A program made the position numbers and the translations under genes. Under the pieces are notes generated by a model that was not told the origin of the DNA, did no database searches, and saw only the letters and a list, made by a program, of their open reading frames with translations. From the NCBI GenBank assembly GCA_965116195.1, contig OZ220491.1, positions 2,480,001 to 2,544,000 of the forward strand: a DNA stretch of 64,000 nucleotides, given 5' to 3'. The first letter of the stretch is position 1; every line of letters starts with the position of its first letter. Shown one piece after another: positions 1-8,790 of this stretch. The stretch comes from Aldehydirespirator sp965116195. GTDB taxonomy: Bacteria > Actinomycetota > Acidimicrobiia > Acidimicrobiales > Aldehydirespiratoraceae.

Positions 1-2
1 AG

Positions 3-878
3 GTGACTCGGGCACAGATGGCCACATTCTTGGTACGCGCCTTCAAACTTGCACGCACCGAAATCACTAAATTCACCGATATCGGACAGTCCTCACATGC
101 AGCCAGTATCAACGCTCTATATGCTGCGGGTATCACCAGGGGTTGCGAAACAAACCCCGACAAATTCTGTCCGAAGAGTCCTGTTACCCGAGCTCAAACC
201 GCCACCCTGTTCGTCAGGGCTGTCAAGCACAAACCGGCCTTCAGTCCTGCCACAACGACGACCACGCTCGCGAGTCGCCACCAACCCACCACCACACTCC
301 AACCATCCAATCCAAATCCCACGCCCACAATACCACCTCAACGAACCACGACCACGACGAGCACGACAACGACGACCACCACGACCACGCCAACGACCAC
401 AACCACGACCACCACGACAACCACGACCACCACGACAACCACGACAAGCAGCAACAGGCAGCCCACAAACCCAGTCCAAACATCTGACATCATCGCAGCC
501 GAGGCCGAGACGGCGCGTCTCGTCAACCAACTGCGCCAGAGCCTCGGTCTCAATACGCTTGCCTATCACGACGATGTCGCTGTCGTAGCCCGAAACTGGT
601 CCCAAACGATGGCCGCCACACAGAACTTTGTACACAACCCGATCTTTGCCGAGCAGTACCCTTCCGGATGGCTGTCCGCGGCAGAGAATATTGCCTGGAT
701 TTCTGATGCCTCTGCCTCTCTCAGCGCGAAAACGCGCCGAGCCTTTGACCTGTTGGTGGACAGTCCGGGTCACTACGCCAACATGACCAACCCCGATCTC
801 ACCCATCAGGGAATAGGGATCGCTGTGAATTCCACAGGCGATTTCTGGGTCACCCAGAACTTCGCCCGCTACCCCTGA
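3..878 (+). CDS. SLH-CAP domain surface protein, 5' partial
   Basis: This is a cell-surface protein cut by the window edge. The first codon seen is the GTG of a VTRAQMATF motif, which is the conserved core of an S-layer homology repeat, so the true start lies upstream. A second SLH repeat follows, with cysteine pairs around NPDKFCPKSPVTRAQ. A Thr-rich spacer of about 70 residues comes next. The C-terminal 120 residues are a CAP/SCP-PR1 domain (ARLVNQLRQSLGL near its start, HYANMTNPDLTHQGIGIA near its end). SLH repeats usually bind a wall polymer non-covalently, so the CAP domain is probably displayed outside the cell; its substrate cannot be told from the sequence. Confidence 0.85.
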   Translation: MTRAQMATFLVRAFKLARTEITKFTDIGQSSHAASINALYAAGITRGCETNPDKFCPKSPVTRAQTATLFVRAVKHKPAFSPATTTTTLASRHQPTTTLQPSNPNPTPTIPPQRTTTTTSTTTTTTTTTPTTTTTTTTTTTTTTTTTTSSNRQPTNPVQTSDIIAAEAETARLVNQLRQSLGLNTLAYHDDVAVVARNWSQTMAATQNFVHNPIFAEQYPSGWLSAAENIAWISDASASLSAKTRRAFDLLVDSPGHYANMTNPDLTHQGIGIAVNSTGDFWVTQNFARYP

Positions 879-969
879 CCACCACCAACTCCGACAGTAT
901 CCTGGCTAGTCCCATCACTGCTGTTGTCACGCCTCCTTACAGTCATATCATCTGCACCGCCTATCGAAG

Positions 970-1160
970 CAGCAAGCCCCATTTCCCCCCTTGAAGAGCC
1001 GACATGCCCTATCGGTTGTGAGGGCCATCGCCACCAAAGCAGGTGTTATCGCAAGCCCATGCGAACAGCCGAATGACCAACCGTCTGATCCGTAGTCAGA
1101 TGCCCTAATCGCAGGCCCATGCAAGGAGCCGAGATGTCTATCGATCGTTGAGGGTCGCTC
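970..1160. repeat. Degenerate tandem copies of the ccmH 3' end
   Basis: The gap after the SLH-CAP gene contains no gene. It holds about three diverged copies, 60-80 bp apart, of the sequence spanning the ccmH stop: a GCAAGCCCATG block near 972, 1052 and 1113, followed by a GCCGAxATGxCCTATCG block. The copy at about 998-1032 resembles the genuine ccmH end at 1128-1161. This is the first of many junction duplications in the window. Confidence 0.6.
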
Positions 1161-2709
1161 TGAGGCTGTGCTGTTTGATCAAAGACACGAGGTCGGCGGG
1201 TTGAGCGGTCAGGGTGTCGAATTTGTCAAGGTCGGACCGGGCTGCGTCCAGGTTGCCGATGCTTGACAGGGCGACGGCCCGGTATACGAGAGCACCAGGG
1301 TGATCGGACTTCACCGACAGAGCCTCGTCCAGATAGCCGATCCCCAACTGCACCAGTTCTGTCTCAGCGGTGCGTACCAGCAGCCAGCCTCGGGCTGCCA
1401 GTGCCTCCACCTGGGCGGGCTGGGACTCAAGTAGCCAGTCCAGCATCTGTAACCCTTCCAACAGGCAACCCTCACACCCCACAGACGCCTTGGCACCGGC
1501 CGCGGCAACCGTCTCGGCAACCGACAGGCCCGAACCACTGAAGGAACCACGATCGGGCTGCGAGTACACAGCTTCCACTCGTTCAAGCGCAGCCGCACCC
1601 AGCGCCTGGGTGACCCGCTCACGCACACGAGCCTGTTCAACCAGAGCCTCGGCATCCGGCGACGGGTCAAGCCGGTCGAATATCGCCAGTTCAGCAGCAG
1701 CCCGCTCGGCTTCGCCGGACTCCAAAGCGAGGATGGCGCGGAACAGTCTGGCGTCGCTGTAATCGGGATCAGATGCGATGGCGTCGTCAAGGTAACCGGC
1801 GGCAGCAACAGCCGAACCGCCCTGGCGCGACATGAGCCAACCCTTGTAGGTGAGAGCTTCGGCGTTGGTGGGCTGCTGCTGCAGAGCCTCGTCGTAGAGA
1901 GCGACAGCGGCATCAATGTCGCCTTCGTTGAAGGCTGCGAGCGCCCGAAAGTTCAACTCCCGTGCGGTCACACGGATCTCACCGGTCAGCGACTCGCCGA
2001 CACCCCGACTGCCGGAGAAGCGGGCCACGCCGACACCTGCAACAGCTGTGAACAAGACCACCAGCACTGTGGCTGTCGCAACGGTTCGCCGTCGTCGGCG
2101 CAATGCCGGCGCTTTGAGCGCTGTCGGGTTCACAGACGACACCGAGGTTGCAGGCGGTGTCGGGATTACAGACAGTGCCGGAGTTGCAGAGGGTATCGGA
2201 GTTGCGGGCGATGCCAGTGTTGCAGACGCTGTCGGGTTCGCAGACGATACCGAGGTTGCAGGTGATGCCAGAGTTGCAGGTACCGGGTTGGACATTGAAC
2301 CTTCGTCCAATGCTGCACGCTGGCGAGCGTCGCGCAGCGTGACCATCAGCACCACACCGATACCGCCACCAGCCACCAGTGGCAGGATCCACACCAGACT
2401 TGAGAGCCCCGAGGCCGGTGGGTTGTAGTCGGTCTCGTTGCCGTAGGCAGCCACGATGCGCTGCCGTATTTCTTCGTCGCTGCGTCCCTCATCCACCCAC
2501 ACCGCAATCTGGCGGCGGATTTCTCGGGCCACCGACACATCGCTCTCAGCCACGGACTGTCCAGCACACACCGGACAGGCAAAGCGCTGGGCCAGTTCAT
2601 AGGCACGGTCAGCGTTGGTTCTGGGCGGACCGTCGGCCACGGCTCCATAGAGAAACGCCGCTACAGCCACGGCCACCGCAGCCGACCAACTCCAGGCACG
2701 CCGACTCAT
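1138..2709 (-). CDS. ccmH: CcmH-TPR fusion, cytochrome c maturation haem lyase subunit
   Basis: The N-terminus is a CcmH/CycL/NrfF domain: a signal anchor at residues 8-25, then FACPVC with Cys45 and Cys48, the thioredoxin-like pair that reduces the apocytochrome CXXCH. A membrane segment lies near 105-122. A low-complexity linker of Val/Ser/Ala/Thr/Pro repeats (about 130-205) leads to a second membrane segment near 207-228, then a periplasm-facing TPR region like CcmI that should present apocytochrome c. Joining CcmH and CcmI on one chain is known in some System I operons. It is last in the ccmA-H operon. ATG AGT CGG at 2709 follows a duplicated GGCTGGTC block shared with the ccmG end. Confidence 0.88.
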   Translation of the reverse strand: MSRRAWSWSAAVAVAVAAFLYGAVADGPPRTNADRAYELAQRFACPVCAGQSVAESDVSVAREIRRQIAVWVDEGRSDEEIRQRIVAAYGNETDYNPPASGLSSLVWILPLVAGGGIGVVLMVTLRDARQRAALDEGSMSNPVPATLASPATSVSSANPTASATLASPATPIPSATPALSVIPTPPATSVSSVNPTALKAPALRRRRRTVATATVLVVLFTAVAGVGVARFSGSRGVGESLTGEIRVTARELNFRALAAFNEGDIDAAVALYDEALQQQPTNAEALTYKGWLMSRQGGSAVAAAGYLDDAIASDPDYSDARLFRAILALESGEAERAAAELAIFDRLDPSPDAEALVEQARVRERVTQALGAAALERVEAVYSQPDRGSFSGSGLSVAETVAAAGAKASVGCEGCLLEGLQMLDWLLESQPAQVEALAARGWLLVRTAETELVQLGIGYLDEALSVKSDHPGALVYRAVALSSIGNLDAARSDLDKFDTLTAQPADLVSLIKQHSLRATLNDR

Positions 2710-2992
2710 GACCAGCCAGCGTTCTCAAGTTGTGATCTCACATTGTCCACGGCTCGCCTGTCCCGAACACCAAGACTCATGGCCTGCCAACCGCCATGGG
2801 GAGCCTGTAGATCAACGCTCGCATCCAACTTCCACAGCCCGGCCAACTGCAATGAGGAACCTGCCGGAACGCTCGCATCCAACATCCAACAACATCCACA
2901 ACCCAGCCAACCGCCTTGAGGAACCTGTAGGTCAACGCTCGCATCCAACATCCGCAACATTGATGAACAGTTCGCCCATGACCAGCCGGCAG
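2710..2992. repeat. ccmG-ccmH junction tandem repeat
   Basis: This 283-bp gap holds about three degenerate copies of an 80-bp unit. Read on the minus strand, each carries a GTTGACCTACAGGxTCCTC block derived from the last codons and stop of ccmG, followed by TTGGATGCGAGCGTT. The block GGCTGGTCATG occurs just after the ccmG stop and again over the ccmH start. The minus strand stays open for 96 codons, but the peptide is cysteine- and tryptophan-rich repeat translation and looks like no protein. Confidence 0.7.
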
Positions 2993-3568
2993 TCATGAGG
3001 GGCCTGTGGTCAACTGGGTGATAACAGCGTCAATACCGTCCGCAGTGACGCCTCCCAGTTGCCGCCACACGACCATCCCTGACGGAGCAATCAAATAGGA
3101 CTCGGGCACACCCGTCACGCCGTAGGCAACCGCCGCTGCTGTGGCACCCTCAGCCAGCACCGGCCAGTCACCACCATGCACAGCAAAGAACTCAGCCACC
3201 CGGTCCTCACTGTCATCAAACACCACCGAGACGATTCTTGCGTCGTCGGTTGCTGTGTGACGTTGGGAAAAGTCAACCAGTTCGGGGTGCTCAACCACAC
3301 AGGGAACGCAGGTGCTGGAGAAAAAGTTGACAAGTACCCAGCGACCCCGCCAATCGTCAAGATCAAAGGGGTCGCCGTCAATGGTCTCGCCCACCACAGC
3401 GGGTGCCAACGCGCCCAGGAGCGGACTTGACCGATTGCGCTCAGGAGCGGAGTCACGCGTGCCCAACAGCAGAACGAACAGCGCCGCAATCACGGCAACA
3501 GGCAAGACGATCCACACAGCCCGGACACCACGCCGTGAAGACAACCCCGACGGTGTTGGATCGCTCAT
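2993..3568 (-). CDS. ccmG: CcmG/DsbE thiol-disulfide protein for cytochrome c maturation
   Basis: This is a membrane-anchored thioredoxin-fold protein of 191 residues, the usual size. A single N-terminal membrane segment lies at residues 16-36. The TlpA/DsbE core has the redox motif STCVPCVVEHP with Cys87 and Cys90 after VLVNFF, and later GVTGVPESYLI, the cis-Pro loop of the fold. It should pass electrons to CcmH to keep haem-attachment cysteines reduced outside the membrane. The start overlaps the ccmF stop by four bases, so the two are translationally coupled. Assignment rests on motif plus operon position. Confidence 0.9.
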   Translation of the reverse strand: MSDPTPSGLSSRRGVRAVWIVLPVAVIAALFVLLLGTRDSAPERNRSSPLLGALAPAVVGETIDGDPFDLDDWRGRWVLVNFFSSTCVPCVVEHPELVDFSQRHTATDDARIVSVVFDDSEDRVAEFFAVHGGDWPVLAEGATAAAVAYGVTGVPESYLIAPSGMVVWRQLGGVTADGIDAVITQLTTGPS

Positions 3569-5730
3569 GCCGGCACGACAACCCTGCTGCCGCTGCCGCT
3601 TTGTGACCCAGAGGCACCCTCGGTGGCATCGGACAGTTCATGCTGACGCCGTGACTGCCTGCTGCTTGGCAGCAGGCTCAGCACGGTGCCCAATGCCATC
3701 ACAATGCCCCCCAACCACAGCCACATGACCATGGGCTGCACCGTCACCCTCAAAATGACCCGACCTGTGCCATCAACGCTGTCGGTGGCCAAACCTGCTC
3801 CATCCGATCCGGTGCTGCCCGTGCCATCAGCCCCACCTGTGGCCCCAAGTCCGCCCGCGCCGCCAACCCCGTCCGTGCCACCAACGCCGCCTGCGCCACC
3901 GGGGCCTTCTGTGTTTTCAGTGTTTTCAGGGAAGGAAAGCACCGACAGGGCCACGTCGTCACGCCAGGTTGACCGGACTGAGGGAATACCTATGGTGCGT
4001 CCCGCAAACGGGTATGTGGCGATGGCGGGCGCGTAGGTCTTGGCCCCGTCAACCCGGACATATGCGGAGCGCTCCGTGCGGTTGCTGTGCATGGTTACCG
4101 CCGCACCGACATAGCTGACCTCGTGTCCGGCAATCATCGCTGACTGTCCGGGTGCCAGATCAAACTCGGCCTGGCGGACATAGGACTGGCTCGACGCCAG
4201 CGCCACCGCCACCAGCACCACACCAACATGCACAACCATGCCACCGTTGGTGCGACCTGTCAGCCCTCGCAGTTTGTGTCTGCGAACCGAGACCGCCAAC
4301 TGCCGCAGCGCAGCACCACCAGCAAACCCACCCAGACCATAGGCAAGCATCGGGGACCAGCCATGCCCGCCCAGCACAGCCGCCACCAGCAACACCAGAG
4401 CCGCACACCAAGCCGGTGCCAGCAATCGACGACTCAGAGGACGCACAACTGACGACGTGGTGCTCCAGGGCAGCATCGGTGCGACCGCCATCAAGAACAA
4501 CAGGGCCAGGCCCACGGGACGGGTCATGCGATCGAAATACGGGTTGCCGACCGACATGGTGCGGCCGTCAATGGCCTCGACTATCAGCGGGAACACGGTG
4601 CCCAGCAGCACCACAAAGGCGAACGCCGCAAAGAGCGCATTGTTGGCAAGGAACGCCCCTTCCCTTGACACCGGCGTGCTGATGGCACCCGGGGTTCGCA
4701 GCCGGTCACCACGCCAGGCAATCAGCACCAACGACACCGCCACCACCACCCCGAAGAAACCGAGAATGGCCGGGCCTATGCCCGACTCCGTGAAGGCATG
4801 CACCGAATCCAGCACCCCTGAGCGGGTGAGGAATGTCCCCAGGATCGTCAGCGAGAACGTGGCGATGATCAGCGACAGGTTCCAGACACGCAGCATCCCG
4901 CGACGCTCCTGCACGATCACCGAATGCAGAAAGGCGGTTCCGGTGAGCCACGGCAGCAACGAGGCGTTCTCAACGGGATCCCAGGCCCAGTAGCCGCCCC
5001 AACCGAGCGTCTCGTAGCTCCACCACGCCCCCAGGACTATTCCGAGGGTCAAACAACCCCAGGCGGCGACTGTCCAACGTCGTGTGGCGACCAGCCAGCC
5101 CTCACCCAACCGCCCGGTGGCCAGCGCCGCAATCGCGAATGCGAACGGCACCGTGAAGCCGACATATCCCAGATACAGGATCGGCGGGTGGAACGCCATC
5201 AAGATGTGGTTCTGGAGCAGCGGGTTGGGCCCGGGGCCGTCATAGCCAACAGGCACCTCAACCGAGCGGAACGGTGCCGCCGGGCCCACCATCAACGCAA
5301 AGAAGAAGGCGCTGACGATGAACATGACCAGCAGCGCCCAGGCCAGCATCGGGTCATCACCACGGCTGCGGAACCTGACCACGACAGCCACGGTGTAGCC
5401 ACACAGCACCAGCACCCACAACAGGATCGACCCCTCCAACGCCGACCACAGCGTCGCCACATTGAACACCGCCGGCGTGGTTGACGAGCCGTTGTCCGCC
5501 ACAAACCTGACGGTGAAGTCACGGGTTATCAGCGCCCACTCCATCACCACCACGGCAACGACCGAGGCCGCAGCCATCACGAAGACCAGGCGGCGAGCAT
5601 CGCGTCCCCAGTGTGGATGGCGTCCGATCAGGCCGACAGCGGTCACCACCACGCCCACCAGGGCAGCTCCCAGTCCCGTCGCCACAGCCGCGGAACCGAC
5701 CGCGACATTGCTCACGTCAAGCCGCCCCAC
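3565..5730 (-). CDS. ccmF: CcmF haem lyase subunit
   Basis: This polytopic membrane protein of 721 residues ligates haem to apocytochrome c together with CcmH. It shows the CcmF landmark PNPLLQNH followed by HPPILYLGYVG at 168-191, and the haem-binding WWD region at about 243-262, WGGYWAWDPVENASLLPWL. Many membrane helices follow and the chain ends with a last helix. Between the periplasmic domain and that last helix (about 610-655) sits an inserted Gly/Thr/Asp-rich array of short GGAGGVGGTDG-like repeats that CcmF normally lacks; it keeps the frame. The 5' end overlaps ccmE by 14 bases. Confidence 0.92.
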   Translation of the reverse strand: MGRLDVSNVAVGSAAVATGLGAALVGVVVTAVGLIGRHPHWGRDARRLVFVMAAASVVAVVVMEWALITRDFTVRFVADNGSSTTPAVFNVATLWSALEGSILLWVLVLCGYTVAVVVRFRSRGDDPMLAWALLVMFIVSAFFFALMVGPAAPFRSVEVPVGYDGPGPNPLLQNHILMAFHPPILYLGYVGFTVPFAFAIAALATGRLGEGWLVATRRWTVAAWGCLTLGIVLGAWWSYETLGWGGYWAWDPVENASLLPWLTGTAFLHSVIVQERRGMLRVWNLSLIIATFSLTILGTFLTRSGVLDSVHAFTESGIGPAILGFFGVVVAVSLVLIAWRGDRLRTPGAISTPVSREGAFLANNALFAAFAFVVLLGTVFPLIVEAIDGRTMSVGNPYFDRMTRPVGLALLFLMAVAPMLPWSTTSSVVRPLSRRLLAPAWCAALVLLVAAVLGGHGWSPMLAYGLGGFAGGAALRQLAVSVRRHKLRGLTGRTNGGMVVHVGVVLVAVALASSQSYVRQAEFDLAPGQSAMIAGHEVSYVGAAVTMHSNRTERSAYVRVDGAKTYAPAIATYPFAGRTIGIPSVRSTWRDDVALSVLSFPENTENTEGPGGAGGVGGTDGVGGAGGLGATGGADGTGSTGSDGAGLATDSVDGTGRVILRVTVQPMVMWLWLGGIVMALGTVLSLLPSSRQSRRQHELSDATEGASGSQSGSGSRVVVPA

Positions 5731-6310
5731 CCTCGTCGGCTTCGGTTATTCGCTGCTCGTAGTCATCCCGGTCGCGGTAGTCGTTGTCGTGTTTCACCAG
5801 CATCCGGTCCGAGGAGAAATACCAACCGTCGGCTGCTGTGGTACCAGGGCCGGACCCCTGCTCCCAGGAGCCCTCCAGCACCACCGGCACTCCGGGCTGA
5901 AACAACTCGGGCGGGTCGCCGCTGTGTACCACATTGATCAAGGCTCCCTCAAAGCCGACTGCGAATGCCAGCACCGGCTGATCGTTGTCGAACGTCTCGA
6001 CGATCTCGCCCAGCGGTGTGCCCTGTAACCGGAAGCGCCGCGAGCCGAGCTCATCACGGCTGGAGACAGCTTCGTCAACGTTGTAGAAGTACAGCGCCGC
6101 GTCGCCCAGAAGGTTGTTGACCAACAGGCCCACTGCCACAGCAACACCCACCACGACCAAAGCCGCAGCCCAACGGCGGTGCCGGGTCACCGGACGCACC
6201 GGCCTGGGCGTGACCGGTGCAAGGGTCATCTCCGTTTCGGCTGTCTCTGCATCTGGCGGCTCTGGCTTTGCCGCCCCTGTCTTTGTTGCCCTTGTTTCGT
6301 TTTCGTGCAT
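5717..6310 (-). CDS. ccmE: CcmE haem chaperone
   Basis: A membrane-anchored periplasmic haem chaperone. The acidic cytoplasmic N-terminus is followed by one membrane segment (WAAALVVVGVAVAVGLLV) and an OB-fold beta domain. The C-terminal VKHDNDYRD carries the HxxxY haem-attachment signature, matching the HDENY motif of the classical CcmE rather than the cysteine variant of archaea and some other bacteria. I chose ATG CAC GAA at 6310; a GTG six bases upstream is also in frame. It follows ccmD directly and overlaps ccmF, so it is an integral part of the operon. Confidence 0.87.
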   Translation of the reverse strand: MHENETRATKTGAAKPEPPDAETAETEMTLAPVTPRPVRPVTRHRRWAAALVVVGVAVAVGLLVNNLLGDAALYFYNVDEAVSSRDELGSRRFRLQGTPLGEIVETFDNDQPVLAFAVGFEGALINVVHSGDPPELFQPGVPVVLEGSWEQGSGPGTTAADGWYFSSDRMLVKHDNDYRDRDDYEQRITEADEGGAA

Positions 6311-6316
6311 TACCAC

Positions 6317-6658
6317 TCACTCCCCGGTGCGACCGGAGCGCTCTACCACAACACCAGCCTTGTCAGCCCTCTCACCCGCATCATCTGGGACAGCATCAGT
6401 TTGACCTGCCACAACACCAGCATGGTCAGCCACCACGCCTTGACGCTCCCCAGCCGCCGGGCGCGGTGCTCTGTCTGAGACAGCACCAGTTTGGTCGGCA
6501 ATCGCGACTACATCACCTGAGACAGCACCTTGATGGTCTGTGACGGCTCTTATGCGACGCATCAACCTGTGGCCCCGCACTCGCAGCGCCAAGGCATAAA
6601 GCCCACCGGCTATAAGCGTGACACTCCAAGCCGCAAACACGTAACCGAACTGGCTCAC
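6317..6658 (-). CDS. ccmD: CcmD-like small haem exporter subunit with repeat tail
   Basis: Position between ccmC and ccmE, and a short membrane protein beginning SQFGYVFAAWSVTLIAGGLY followed by an Arg-rich stretch (RVRGHRLMRR), fit CcmD, which stabilises the CcmABC-CcmE complex. Normal CcmD is 40-70 residues. Here about 75 extra residues follow, built from degenerate copies of a motif such as DQTGAVSD/DHAGVVAGQTDAV, another in-frame array. The start GTG AGC CAG at 6658 overlaps what is the ccmC stop codon sequence GTGA in the repeat copies, which suggests ccmC and ccmD were once coupled by a GTGA overlap. Confidence 0.7.
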   Translation of the reverse strand: MSQFGYVFAAWSVTLIAGGLYALALRVRGHRLMRRIRAVTDHQGAVSGDVVAIADQTGAVSDRAPRPAAGERQGVVADHAGVVAGQTDAVPDDAGERADKAGVVVERSGRTGE

Positions 6659-6972
6659 GACACGGCCCCGGCACAAGCCCGCCACTCACCAACACAACGG
6701 CTCCCGCACAACAACAACCACTCCACCTCACTCACGACACGGCCCCGGCACAAGCCCGCCACTCACCAACACAACACGACCCCAGCACAACAACAACCAC
6801 TCCACCTCACTCACGACACGGCCCCGGCACAAGCCCGCCACTCACCAACACAACGGCTCCCGCACAACAACAACCACTCCACCTCACTCACGACACGGCC
6901 CCGGCACAAGCCCGCCACTCACCAACACAACACGACCCCAGCACAACAACAACCACTCCACCTCACTCACGA
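6659..6972. repeat. ccmC-ccmD junction tandem repeat, 77/79-bp alternating units
   Basis: Four near-identical units start at 6661, 6738, 6817 and 6894, with the next copy at 6973 forming the real ccmC end. Spacings are 77, 79, 77 and 79 bp: two unit types (one with ACGGCTCCCGC, one with ACACGACCCCAGC) alternate, so a 156-bp dimer has itself been duplicated. On the minus strand every unit carries GGGGCCGTGTCGTGA, the last codons and stop of ccmC, and this sequence also supplies the ccmD start. The array therefore separates two formerly overlapping genes. Confidence 0.9.
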
Positions 6973-7749
6973 CACGGCCCCGGCTCGGCGGGTTCTGAGA
7001 GCATCCCGGAGTTCGCTCTCCTGCAATTGTCGCTCGATCCAGCCGACCCGGAATCGGTGCATCATCAACCACAGGATCACCATGGCAGCCACAACAAACG
7101 CCAAAAACAGCACAAACAGGGTCATGTCCTCAAGTTTGCCGTCTGTTATTGATGACTGCTGGTGCAATGTGCGATTGGCCCACCATTCAACCGAGCGATT
7201 GACGACAGGGATGTTGACAGCCCCGATGAGTCCGACCACCGCAGCCCGGGTGGAGACAGCCGACACCTCGCCACCCAACGCACGAACCGACAGATAGCCG
7301 ACCATCACCAAAAACAGGATGAGTGTGGTGACCAGGCGCACATCGCCCCACTCCCAGTAGGTGCCCCATGTGGGTCGGCCCCACAACATGCCGGTAACGA
7401 GCGTCAGCCCGCACAAGAGCACCCCGACCTCAGCACCGGCATGAGCGACGATGTCCCACCACATCGACCGCCTCCACAGCCACATGACCGAGCCGAACCC
7501 GGTCAGGGCCAGGGCTGCATAGGCACCCAGCGCCGCCGGGACATGCACGAAAATGATGCGCACGGCGTCACCCTGGACATCATCTGCAGGTGCCACCAGC
7601 AATCCCAGCAGGGCCACAGCGACAAGGCCCACCAACGCGGCCGCTCCAAGCCAGAACGTGAAGCGCGAACCGGTACGCACCGGGCCACCCAGATATCCGA
7701 CGAACTGCTGCTGCGGGAGCCCCCGGGAACTCATTTGCTCCGACTTCAT
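6967..7749 (-). CDS. ccmC: CcmC haem exporter permease
   Basis: Six-helix membrane protein that loads haem onto CcmE. It contains the conserved HVPAALGAY helix and the tryptophan-rich haem-handling loop WGRPTWGTYWEWGDVRLV, both diagnostic of CcmC and related to the CcmF WWD domain. Length (about 260) is normal. The start is uncertain: ATG AAG TCG at 7749 lies inside a repeat that is copied upstream, and ATG AGT TCC at 7734 is an alternative. The stop lies in the first unit of the ccmC-ccmD array. Confidence 0.9.
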   Translation of the reverse strand: MKSEQMSSRGLPQQQFVGYLGGPVRTGSRFTFWLGAAALVGLVAVALLGLLVAPADDVQGDAVRIIFVHVPAALGAYAALALTGFGSVMWLWRRSMWWDIVAHAGAEVGVLLCGLTLVTGMLWGRPTWGTYWEWGDVRLVTTLILFLVMVGYLSVRALGGEVSAVSTRAAVVGLIGAVNIPVVNRSVEWWANRTLHQQSSITDGKLEDMTLFVLFLAFVVAAMVILWLMMHRFRVGWIERQLQESELRDALRTRRAGAVS

Positions 7750-7926
7750 GCGCCGTCCAGATCGCAAGTCACACGTCCCGAGTTGGCACGTCCACCAGAT
7801 CGGGAACTTATTTGCCTCGACTTCATGCGCCGTCCAGATCGCAGGTCACATGTCCGAGGAGTTCGTGGAGGAACCGAGGCTGCTGACTTCATGCGCCGTC
7901 CAGATCGCAGGCCACATGTCCCGAGG
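7745..7926. repeat. ccmB-ccmC junction tandem repeat
   Basis: Three copies of a 24-bp block, read on the minus strand as GCGATCTGGACGGCGCATGA plus AGTC, occur near 7747-7767, 7828-7850 and 7888-7911; the copy nearest ccmC supplies its start codon. GGGACATGTGxCCT blocks resembling the ccmB stop region lie between them. Spacing is about 60-80 bp. No other gene is visible in the gap. Confidence 0.75.
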
Positions 7927-8616
7927 TCATGTGTCCTCCAGGAGTGCGCCGTATGCAACGGCACCCAGCGTGGTGTTGACCGCCGCGAAGCCAGCCAACA
8001 GTCCGATCCACGGCCAGCCATTGACCGCGGCTGTGCCCAAGGCATCCTCAAATGCCCTGGTCGCTGCGATCAGTACCGGTGCCGTCACCGGCAACAGCAG
8101 GATCGGCAGGACTGTTTGATGGGCTCGCACTCCTGCTACCACAGCACCCAGAAGGCTACCGGCGGCTGCCAGCCCCGGCGTTGCTGCGAAGCAAGTCACC
8201 ACGACCACGGGCACCGAGTTGACCTCCGCTCCATAAAGCAACACCACACCGGGCACCAGCACTGCCTGTACCAGCAGCAACTGCACAGACACAGCGGCGG
8301 CCTTGCCCACGAACGCCGCAGCCGGAGCCATGCCGCTGAGCAGCAACATCCGGCGTGCCGAGTCCGCAGACTCCACGGCCACCGAGCGCTGCACCGCCAC
8401 CACAACCGCGAACAGCACGGTCATCCACGTCAGGCCGGGCGTGGCCAAAAGCAACGCCGGCCTGTTGGCGTTCAGCGCAAACCCGAACAAAACCAACACC
8501 AGCAACGCAAACGGCATGACCTGGCCCAAGGCACTGCGGGTGCGCCACTCAATGCGCAGGTCCTTGGCCGCCACCAAACGAGCATCACCAACAAAATCTC
8601 TGAGATCACGAATCAT
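7927..8616 (-). CDS. ccmB: CcmB haem exporter permease
   Basis: This is the second membrane subunit of the CcmABCD ABC-type complex, about 229 residues with six helices. It begins with a cytoplasmic amphipathic stretch (KDLRIEWRTRSALG) typical of CcmB, followed by ALLVLVLFGFAL and the conserved LLSGMAPAAAFVGKA and LPILLLPVTAPVLIAA segments. The ATG at 8616 is preferred because residues upstream of it are repeat translation. It follows ccmA after a duplicated junction. With CcmA it powers release of haem-loaded CcmE from CcmC. Confidence 0.87.
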   Translation of the reverse strand: MIRDLRDFVGDARLVAAKDLRIEWRTRSALGQVMPFALLVLVLFGFALNANRPALLLATPGLTWMTVLFAVVVAVQRSVAVESADSARRMLLLSGMAPAAAFVGKAAAVSVQLLLVQAVLVPGVVLLYGAEVNSVPVVVVTCFAATPGLAAAGSLLGAVVAGVRAHQTVLPILLLPVTAPVLIAATRAFEDALGTAAVNGWPWIGLLAGFAAVNTTLGAVAYGALLEDT

Positions 8617-8790
8617 GATCCGCAACCGCCAACAACAACACTCCCGCCGACCATCAGACCGGCACCGCCAACAACAACACTGCAATCACGAATCATGACC
8701 CACAACCATCCCGCCGACCATCAGACCGGCACCGCCAACAACAACACTGCAATCAAGAATCATGACCCACAACCATCCCGCCGACCATCG
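8617..8790. repeat. ccmA-ccmB junction tandem repeat
   Basis: On the minus strand, two full copies and one partial copy of a unit of about 70 bp run GTCATGATTCxTGATTGCAG, then a TTGTTGTTGGCGG block, then TGATGGTCGGCGGGATGG. The unit includes the last codons and stop of ccmA (GGTCATGATTCTTGA) and the ccmB start (ATGATTCGTGAT), so the copied piece is the gene junction itself. Confidence 0.85.

Noticed and set aside
2706..2996. Minus-strand 96-codon frame between ccmG and ccmH as a small gene
   Set aside because: It is made of the junction repeat units and also open on the other strand; no known Ccm component looks like it.
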